From assembly GCA_047518105.1 (NCBI GenBank), contig JAKZRQ010000194.1:1-10948 (forward strand): a stretch of 10,948 nt of DNA, in the 5' to 3' direction. Below the pieces are notes generated by a model, which made no database searches, was not told the origin of the DNA, and saw nothing but the letters and a program-made list of their open reading frames with translations. Within the stretch, counting starts at the first letter, position 1. Every line of letters begins with the position of its first letter. This document shows positions 5,061 to 10,948 of the stretch, piece by piece. This DNA comes from VXYL01 sp047518105. GTDB taxonomy: Bacteria; Pseudomonadota; Gammaproteobacteria; Pseudomonadales; Azotimanducaceae. The translations under genes and the position numbers were made by a program.

Positions 5061-8000
5061 ATGCAACCCGATGCGCCGCCAAGCACCTCGTCCATTGCCG
5101 CCAACGGGGCGGACCGTCTACCAACGCCACCCTCGCCGTCCATCGTCGCCACCGCTCCCGGCCAGCTCCGGATCATCAAACGCAACGGCACGGTTGTGCC
5201 CTACGACCACGACAAGATCCAAGTCGCGCTGACCAAGGCGTTCCTGGCTGTCGAGGGCGGCACCGCGGCCGCCTCGTCGCGCATCCGCGAACTCGTGGCC
5301 CTGTTGACCCAGCAGGTGACGGGCACCTTCCAACGCCGCCTGCCTTCCGGCGGCACGATGCATATCGAGGATGTACAGGACCAGGTGGAACTCGCCTTGA
5401 TGCGCTCCGGAGAGCACAAGGTGGCACGCGACTACGTGCTCTACCGCGAAGAACGCGCCCGCGTCCGGGCCGCCAACGCCGCCCAAGCATCGGCGGACGA
5501 AGCCACGCCCGAAACCAGCATCCACGTCATCGCCCCCGACGGCAGCCGGGTGCCGCTGCCCTTGACGCGCATCCACACCTTGGTGGTCGAGGCATGCCAA
5601 GGGCTCAAGGACGTGGATCCGGAACGCATCATCGCCGACGCCATGGCCAACATGTACGACGGCATCGCCGCGAAGGATGTGGCCACCAGCCTGGCAATGA
5701 CTGCCCGAGCACTGGTGGAAGTAGAGCCCAACTACACGTACGTCACGGCACGTTTGCTGCTCGACGAGCTTCGCTCCGAAGCACTGACCTTCCTCGGTGT
5801 CGACGATGCAGGCACGAGCGGCGGCGTCGCTCAGGCAACGCAGGCCGAGATGGACGCGATCTACGGTCACGCCCTCGCCGCCTTCATCAGGAAAGGCGTC
5901 GAACTCGAACTCCTGGCCCCTGAACTCACGCGGTTCGACATCGACCGGCTCGGTCGCGCGCTCAAACCCGCGCGCGACCTCCAGTTCACCTACCTCGGCC
6001 TGCAGACGCTCTACGACCGCTATTTCATCCACAGCAACGACACCCGTTTCGAACTGCCGCAGGTGTTCTTCATGCGGGTCGCCATGGGCCTCGCGATCCA
6101 GGAGGACGACCCGGAAGCACGCGCCATCGAGTTCTACAACCTGCTGTCATCGTTCGACTACATGAGCTCAACCCCGACGCTGTTCAACGCCGGCACCATG
6201 CGATCCCAGCTCTCCTCCTGCTTCCTGACCACCGTTTCGGACGATCTCGACGGCATCTACAGCGCCATCCGCGACAATGCGCTCCTGTCCAAGTGGGCGG
6301 GCGGCCTCGGCAACGATTGGACACCGGTGCGCGCGCTCGGCTCCTACATCAAGGGCACCAACGGCAAGTCCCAAGGCGTAGTGCCGTTCCTGAAGGTGGT
6401 GAACGACACGGCGGTAGCCGTGAATCAGGGTGGAAAGCGTCGCGGAGCGGTGTGTTCGTACCTCGAGACCTGGCACCTCGACATCGAGGAGTTCCTGGAA
6501 CTGCGCAAGAACACCGGCGACGACCGTCGCCGCACCCACGACATGAACACCGCGAACTGGGTTCCCGACCTGTTCATGAAACGCGTCTTCGAGGACGCTC
6601 AATGGACGTTGTTCTCACCCAACGAGGTCCATGACCTGCACGATCTCTGCGGTGCCGCATTCGAACGCCGCTACATCGAATGCGAAGCCATGACGGCCAG
6701 CGGCAAGATCACGCTCTACAAGCGCGTAGCGGCCCGGGAGCTATGGCGCAAGATGCTATCGATGCTCTTCGAGACCGGGCATCCGTGGATCACCTTCAAA
6801 GACGCCTGCAATCTGCGCTCGCCGCAGCAGCACAACGGGGTCGTGCACTCGTCGAACCTGTGCACCGAGATCACCCTGAACACATCGGGCGACGAGATCG
6901 CGGTGTGCAACCTGGGCTCGGTCAACCTCGTCCAGCACGTTGAAGGTGGAAAGTTGGACACCAAGAAGCTCAAGAAGACGGTGAAGACCGCCCTCCGGAT
7001 GCTCGACAACGTGATCGACATCAACTACTACGCGGTCACCCAGGCCCGCACCTCCAACATGCGCCATCGACCGGTTGGCCTCGGCATCATGGGATTCCAG
7101 GACGCGCTCTACAAGCAGCGCATTCCCTACGCATCCGATGCCGCCGTGGAATTCGCCGACCGCTCCATGGAAGCACTGTCGTACTACGTGATCGAGGCCT
7201 CGTCGAAACTGGCGAAGGAACGGGGAAGCTACTCCACCTTCGAAGGATCACTTTGGAGCCAGGGCATCCTGCCCATTGATTCGTTGAAGCGCCTGGGCGA
7301 CCAGCGCGGTCCGGAATATCTCCAGGTCGACATGTCGACGACACTGAACTGGGAAAAGCTGCGCGCCCGGGTGCGCGCCAACGGCATGCGCAACTCCAAC
7401 GTCATGGCGATCGCCCCCACGGCGACCATCGCCAACATCGTCGGCGTTTCCCAGTCCATCGAACCGAGCTATCAGAACCTCTTCGTCAAGTCGAACTTGT
7501 CCGGTGAATTCACGGTGGTCAACCCGTTCATGGTTCACGACCTGAAGCGTCTCGGGCTGTGGGACAAGGTCATGGTCAACGACCTCAAGTACTTCGACGG
7601 CAGCATCGCCGCCGTCGATCGCGCGCCGCCGGAACTGAAGCAACTGTACGCAACAGCCTTCGAGGTGGAACCTCGCTGGCTGGTGGACGCCGCGTCGCGA
7701 CGCCAGAAATGGATCGACCAGGCCCAGTCCCTGAACCTGTACATCGCCAACGCTTCCGGCAAGAAGCTGGAAGTCACCTACCAGATGGCATGGCTGCGCG
7801 GCCTGAAGACCACCTACTACCTGCGCGCCCGGAGTGCGACGAGCACCGAGAAGTCGACCCTCGACAATCCCGGCAATTCCTTGAACGCGGTGTCGGCTGA
7901 CCTGCGATCGGCAAGTGCGGAGTCGAGTACGCCGGCAACGACTGCTGCGACGCCTTCCGGTGATACCGCCGCGGCGACGAGCGGGGTCTCGCCTCAACTG

Positions 8001-8072
8001 GACCTCGGCGACCCGGCGAGCGTCCCCGCGGCATGCTCCATCGACGACCCGGATTGTGAAGCGTGTCAGTAG
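5061..8072 (+). CDS. nrdA: Ribonucleoside-diphosphate reductase class Ia, alpha (catalytic) subunit NrdA
   Basis: The 1003-residue large subunit reduces ribonucleoside diphosphates to deoxyribonucleotides. It works in the cytoplasm with the NrdB radical subunit. An ATP-cone at ~37-130 (RIIKRNG, then DHDKIQVAL) should sense ATP/dATP. A second, degenerate cone follows at ~153-245 (IHVIAPDG, then LTRIHTLVV). This double-cone layout is also found in Pseudomonas aeruginosa NrdA. Active-site thiols are C387 in SSCFLTT and C616 in VCNLGSVNL, with thiyl-radical C601 in SNLCTEI. PTATIANIVGVSQSIEP and GLKTTYYLRAR are conserved, the latter carrying the radical-transfer tyrosine pair. A Ser/Thr/Ala-rich tail leads to the C-terminal shuttle cysteines C999 and C1002 (CEAC). 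The ATG at 5061 is the only plausible start: the frame upstream lacks ATG/GTG and family similarity. AGGGAG lies 12 bases before it. nrdB follows 69 bases downstream, presumably in one operon. Confidence 0.97.
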   Translation: MQPDAPPSTSSIAANGADRLPTPPSPSIVATAPGQLRIIKRNGTVVPYDHDKIQVALTKAFLAVEGGTAAASSRIRELVALLTQQVTGTFQRRLPSGGTMHIEDVQDQVELALMRSGEHKVARDYVLYREERARVRAANAAQASADEATPETSIHVIAPDGSRVPLPLTRIHTLVVEACQGLKDVDPERIIADAMANMYDGIAAKDVATSLAMTARALVEVEPNYTYVTARLLLDELRSEALTFLGVDDAGTSGGVAQATQAEMDAIYGHALAAFIRKGVELELLAPELTRFDIDRLGRALKPARDLQFTYLGLQTLYDRYFIHSNDTRFELPQVFFMRVAMGLAIQEDDPEARAIEFYNLLSSFDYMSSTPTLFNAGTMRSQLSSCFLTTVSDDLDGIYSAIRDNALLSKWAGGLGNDWTPVRALGSYIKGTNGKSQGVVPFLKVVNDTAVAVNQGGKRRGAVCSYLETWHLDIEEFLELRKNTGDDRRRTHDMNTANWVPDLFMKRVFEDAQWTLFSPNEVHDLHDLCGAAFERRYIECEAMTASGKITLYKRVAARELWRKMLSMLFETGHPWITFKDACNLRSPQQHNGVVHSSNLCTEITLNTSGDEIAVCNLGSVNLVQHVEGGKLDTKKLKKTVKTALRMLDNVIDINYYAVTQARTSNMRHRPVGLGIMGFQDALYKQRIPYASDAAVEFADRSMEALSYYVIEASSKLAKERGSYSTFEGSLWSQGILPIDSLKRLGDQRGPEYLQVDMSTTLNWEKLRARVRANGMRNSNVMAIAPTATIANIVGVSQSIEPSYQNLFVKSNLSGEFTVVNPFMVHDLKRLGLWDKVMVNDLKYFDGSIAAVDRAPPELKQLYATAFEVEPRWLVDAASRRQKWIDQAQSLNLYIANASGKKLEVTYQMAWLRGLKTTYYLRARSATSTEKSTLDNPGNSLNAVSADLRSASAESSTPATTAATPSGDTAAATSGVSPQLDLGDPASVPAACSIDDPDCEACQ

Positions 8073-8102
8073 GCCAGCAGGAAGCCAGTAGGCCCGCAGG
8101 AA
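8067..8102. repeat. Short direct duplication spanning the nrdA stop codon
   Basis: CAGTAGGCCAGCAGGAA (8067-8083) recurs at 8086-8102 with one mismatch, a 19-base period. The first copy includes the last codon and TAG stop of nrdA. It looks like a small tandem duplication in the nrdA-nrdB spacer and does not alter either reading frame. Confidence 0.8.
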
Positions 8103-8141
8103 CAAACGTCAAAAACACACGATGATCGAAGGAACGAAATC

Positions 8142-9560
8142 ATGTTGAGTTGGGAAGACTACGATCAAGACGATGCCATCCAGGCCCGAGGCCTGGGGGC
8201 GGCCCTCTCCACGAGACAGACACCCGGTGGAGAAATACCTCTCGCCGAAGTGGACCAATTCGCCACCGTTCCCGTCTTGACCACGGTCGCGGATATGGAA
8301 CCCCCTACACCCAAACCGGAACTGGTGGCTATGCCCATCGCCCCGGTTGCGGAAGTCGCCCTGCCGAAACCTCCACCGGTGACCGTCGCCAAGGCACTGG
8401 CGATTCCGGTCGAGCCCCCCGACCAGGCGGCTGCGCCCGCCCGGGTCGAGACCGTTGCGCCGCCCGTAGACACCGCCCCGAGCCACGCTGTCCGGGAAGC
8501 GGTGACCGTGCGCCCCGACCGCGAATCGGAGATGGAGTCCAGCGAACGCGTCACCGTCGACCAGAAGCGCATGATCAACTGCCGCGCCGATCTTAACCAA
8601 CTCGTGCCGTTCAAGTACGACTGGGCGTGGCAGAAGTACCTGGACGGCTGCGCCAACCACTGGATGCCCCAAGAGGTCAACATGACGGCGGACGTCTCGC
8701 TGTGGAAGTCCGATGCCGGGCTCTCCGCCGACGAGAAGGTCATCGTCAAACGCAGCCTGGGGTTCTTCTCGACGGCGGATTCGCTGGTCGCCAACAATCT
8801 GGTGCTGTCCGTGTACCGGCTCATCACCAACCCGGAGTGCCGCCAGTACCTCCTTCGCCAAGCCTTCGAGGAGGCGATCCACACCCACGCGTACCAGTAC
8901 TGCATCGAGTCGCTGGGCATGGATGAAGGCGAGATCTTCAACATGTACCACGAGGTTCCCACCGTCGCCGACAAAGCTTCCTGGGCACTGAAGTACACGC
9001 GCGAACTGGGCGACCCGAACTTCCAGACCGGCACCGAGGAGAGCGACAAGGCGTTGCTCAAGAACCTCATCGCCTACTACTGCGTCATGGAAGGCCTCTT
9101 CTTCTACTGCGGGTTCACGCAGATCCTCTCCATGGGCCGGCGCAACAAGATGACGGGCACATCCGAGCAGTTCCAGTACATCCTGCGCGACGAGTCCATG
9201 CACGTGAATTTCGGCATCGACGTCATCAACCAGATCAAGCTGGAAAACCCGCACCTGTGGGACGACGAGATGCAGGAACTGGCGACGCGCATGATTCTGG
9301 AAGGCACGGAACTCGAAACGCGCTATGCCCGGGACACCATGCCCCGCGGCGTGCTCGGCATGAACGCCAACACCATGGCCGAATACCTGCAGTTCATCGC
9401 CAACCGCCGGCTCGCCCAGATCGGCCTTCCGGAACAGTTTCCGGGCGTCAAGAACCCGTTCCCGTGGATGTCCGAGATCATGGACTTGAAGAAGGAAAAG
9501 AACTTCTTCGAGACCCGGGTGACGGAATACCAGACGGGCGGGGCGTTGAACTGGGATTGA
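8142..9560 (+). CDS. nrdB: Ribonucleoside-diphosphate reductase class Ia, beta (radical) subunit NrdB
   Basis: This 472-residue ferritin-like subunit assembles a diiron-tyrosyl radical cofactor and passes the radical to NrdA. Core residues ~136-472 closely resemble Pseudomonas-type NrdB. Ligands read as D213 (FFSTADS), E244 and H247 (EEAIHTHAY), E317 (VMEGLFF), and E351 and H354 (RDESMH). The radical tyrosine is Y251, seven residues after E244 as in E. coli (E115/Y122). The acidic end, ETRVTEYQTGGALNWD, includes a tyrosine in the position expected for radical transfer and for binding NrdA. Residues 1-~135 are an extension: a conserved MLSWEDYDQDD start, then a Pro/Ala/Val-rich low-complexity stretch (50-115) that is probably disordered. 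Extensions occur in this NrdB branch. The ATG at 8142 is supported by GAAGGA (8128-8133), eight bases upstream. It is probably cotranscribed with nrdA. No NrdH-like redoxin follows, so thioredoxin or glutaredoxin encoded elsewhere presumably supplies electrons. Confidence 0.97.
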   Translation: MLSWEDYDQDDAIQARGLGAALSTRQTPGGEIPLAEVDQFATVPVLTTVADMEPPTPKPELVAMPIAPVAEVALPKPPPVTVAKALAIPVEPPDQAAAPARVETVAPPVDTAPSHAVREAVTVRPDRESEMESSERVTVDQKRMINCRADLNQLVPFKYDWAWQKYLDGCANHWMPQEVNMTADVSLWKSDAGLSADEKVIVKRSLGFFSTADSLVANNLVLSVYRLITNPECRQYLLRQAFEEAIHTHAYQYCIESLGMDEGEIFNMYHEVPTVADKASWALKYTRELGDPNFQTGTEESDKALLKNLIAYYCVMEGLFFYCGFTQILSMGRRNKMTGTSEQFQYILRDESMHVNFGIDVINQIKLENPHLWDDEMQELATRMILEGTELETRYARDTMPRGVLGMNANTMAEYLQFIANRRLAQIGLPEQFPGVKNPFPWMSEIMDLKKEKNFFETRVTEYQTGGALNWD

Positions 9561-9574
9561 GGAGCGACCGCTCC
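9561..9574. terminator. Small hairpin directly after nrdB, weak terminator candidate
   Basis: GGAGCGACCGCTCC starts at the base after the nrdB stop and forms a 5-bp stem, GGAGC/GCTCC, around GACC. No T-run follows. It may help end or protect the nrdAB transcript, but it is not a convincing intrinsic terminator. Confidence 0.25.
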
Positions 9575-9614
9575 GGCAAGAGCCATCGTATTCCGAGACG
9601 CGTTCGCGCAGCGA

Positions 9615-9644
9615 GACGCACTAGCTGAAGACGCACTAGCTGAA
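9615..9644. repeat. Perfect 15-bp tandem repeat, two copies
   Basis: GACGCACTAGCTGAA occurs at 9615-9629 and again directly at 9630-9644, in the short gap between the convergent nrdB and hydrolase genes. It looks like a recent tandem duplication. No function is apparent. Confidence 0.9.
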
Positions 9645-9652
9645 AAGGATGC

Positions 9653-10552
9653 TCAATCCCGTTGGCGCAGCGTCCGGGTCATATCTAGCAACGCCGCAAC
9701 AAACGCCGCTGGCTCGTCGAGGAAGACATGGTGCTGCGCGTCGGGCACCTCCACCACCCGTACATCACCTGGGATCAACGCTGCGGTGTACGCCACGGTC
9801 TGCTTGCTGCAGGACGCGCTCCGCTCGCCGTAGACGATGCCCACCGGATGCATTAGCCCGGTGTAGTCCTCCGGGTAGCGTTCGCCGCCCTTGAGCGTCA
9901 GCGGCAGCTCCTCGTCGAACTTCCATGCCCAGCCGCCGTCCACGCGCATGAGCGAGTGTCGGGCAATGTAGGTGAGGATGTAGCGGTTGGCGCACGGTTG
10001 CGGAGGAAACAGCCGGAAGCGCTCCTCGGCGACTTCGCGGTTGGGATAGACCTTGGCCCGACCGCCGCCCATCACCGGGCCTTCGGCAGGAACGGGCTCG
10101 TCAGGCGCACGGATGCCGGAGTCCACCAGGACCAGGGCACCGAAACGTTCCGGAAACGCCTTGGCGGCCTTGGCTGCCATCATGCCGCCGAAACTGTGAC
10201 CCACAACCACGACATCGTTGCCGATGCCGGCGTCGTCGCAAACGCCGACGATCTCCCGCGCATAGATCTCGGCGTCGTAGGCGTAGCGGTAGTCGGAGTC
10301 TCCCATGCCGCTGAGGTCCATGGCGGCGATTCGGTATTCGTCCATGAGCTGGGGCGCGATGAAGTCCCACCACCGGGAGTGGGCGTTCATCCCGTGGATG
10401 AGCAACAGCGGTGGCTTCGAGGGTTCTCCCCAGGTTCGGTAGAATACATCGCACTCGTCGACCTCGACGGTGTGTTCTTGCGATGGCGTCTCCACGGCGG
10501 TCCAGAACCAGTCCGGGATCGCGGAATCGCCGCTCGTGTCCCATCGCGCCAC
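9653..10552 (-). CDS. Alpha/beta-fold hydrolase, substrate unknown
   Basis: This 299-residue protein has the alpha/beta-hydrolase pattern. An oxyanion-hole HG lies in LLLIHGMNAHSRWW (49-62), followed by DLSGMGDSDY (79-88). The nucleophile elbow GHSFGG (118-123) gives S120, and a C-terminal histidine lies in DAQHHVFLDEP (H274 or H275). The catalytic acid usually follows the strand seen here as VGIVYGERS (237-245). Glu243 is there in place of the common Asp, with D144 in VLVDSG an alternative. A cap region spans ~150-230. There is no signal peptide or membrane segment, so it is probably cytoplasmic. The GTG at 10552 is chosen because AAGGAGG (minus strand, 10565-10559) lies six bases upstream. 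The gene converges on nrdB with 92 bases between stops and has no visible partner. Esterase, epoxide hydrolase and haloalkane dehalogenase-like activities are all possible. Confidence 0.82.
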   Translation of the reverse strand: MARWDTSGDSAIPDWFWTAVETPSQEHTVEVDECDVFYRTWGEPSKPPLLLIHGMNAHSRWWDFIAPQLMDEYRIAAMDLSGMGDSDYRYAYDAEIYAREIVGVCDDAGIGNDVVVVGHSFGGMMAAKAAKAFPERFGALVLVDSGIRAPDEPVPAEGPVMGGGRAKVYPNREVAEERFRLFPPQPCANRYILTYIARHSLMRVDGGWAWKFDEELPLTLKGGERYPEDYTGLMHPVGIVYGERSASCSKQTVAYTAALIPGDVRVVEVPDAQHHVFLDEPAAFVAALLDMTRTLRQRD

Positions 10553-10565
10553 GCCTCGCCTCCTT

Positions 10566-10948
10566 GACCGAACCGCGCATCAACTTCAGTCCAAGCATAC
10601 TCCGATCCACGCGATCCACTGCGCGCCCCAGCCTGCTGAGGACAGTCGTCTCGCCCCAAGCGCGGCGGACCGGACGAGAACATTCCAATGCCGGGTGGGC
10701 GGCATGATCCGATTCATTCAACGGAGATTTGCGTCAGGCAACCGTGGGACGCACAATGGCTGTTCGCTTAAGTCGGCTGTGGTCCGTTTCGGGCCTATTC
10801 GAGGAGTGTCCCGTGGCCGGACTCCAGATCGCTCAACATGCACCGCCCGCCCGAGGCGGAGATGGCGTTCTGGATATTGCTACGGCGCCTCCAAGGCCGC
10901 ACCGAGCCGCTTTGCAGCGGACACCTGCGGGAACCCGGGCTGTTGACG
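10566..10948. other. No supportable gene to the window end
   Basis: Upstream of the hydrolase there is no frame on either strand with a good ribosome site, family motif or normal gene length. The frames present are short or rich in Arg/Pro, as expected for non-coding readings of GC-rich DNA. A minor hairpin pairs CCGCT (10907-10911) with AGCGG (10916-10920). A gene starting beyond the window could have its promoter here. Confidence 0.6.

Noticed and set aside
10470..10946. Plus-strand open frame at the right end, and a frame from ATG 10756 open to the edge
   Set aside because: Both are rich in Arg, Pro or Ala, with no ribosome site and no recognisable motif. The first also overlaps the hydrolase start.

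Overview
This window is high-GC DNA coding for ordinary bacterial housekeeping metabolism, most likely from a gammaproteobacterium. The best lineage clue is the class Ia ribonucleotide reductase pair. NrdA carries two N-terminal ATP-cone regions, and NrdB has an N-terminal extension and core motifs like those of Pseudomonas-type enzymes. No plasmid, phage or insertion-sequence gene is visible.

Layout. Positions 1-167 hold three perfectly spaced 53-bp tandem repeats, each containing two hairpins with the same GCCA loop. The plus strand then carries argD (acetylornithine aminotransferase) and argF (ornithine carbamoyltransferase), two steps of arginine synthesis. Their intergenic spacer holds a perfect palindrome and what looks like a decayed piece of the 53-bp repeat. 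Convergent with argF, on the minus strand, is a 670-residue gene whose first ~500 residues are a complete glycerol kinase and whose last ~160 residues are a complete GGDEF (diguanylate cyclase) domain. A 521-bp AT-richer intergenic region separates this gene from divergent nrdA and contains several candidate regulatory sites. nrdA and nrdB follow as an operon. An alpha/beta-hydrolase gene lies convergent to nrdB on the minus strand. The last ~380 bp contain no gene I can support.

How the genes work together. ArgD and ArgF act in one pathway (N-acetylglutamate semialdehyde to acetylornithine; ornithine to citrulline). NrdA and NrdB form the holoenzyme that makes deoxyribonucleotides. The glycerol kinase-GGDEF gene has no glycerol transporter, glycerol-3-phosphate dehydrogenase or glp regulator beside it.

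The most notable feature is that kinase-cyclase fusion. Both halves keep the residues expected of active enzymes, and the GGDEF half also keeps an RxxD inhibitory site. Only about six residues join the kinase's last helix to the DPLTG motif that opens the GGDEF domain. I infer a single protein that could couple glycerol phosphorylation to cyclic-di-GMP signalling. I do not know of a described glycerol kinase-diguanylate cyclase fusion, but I could not search for one.
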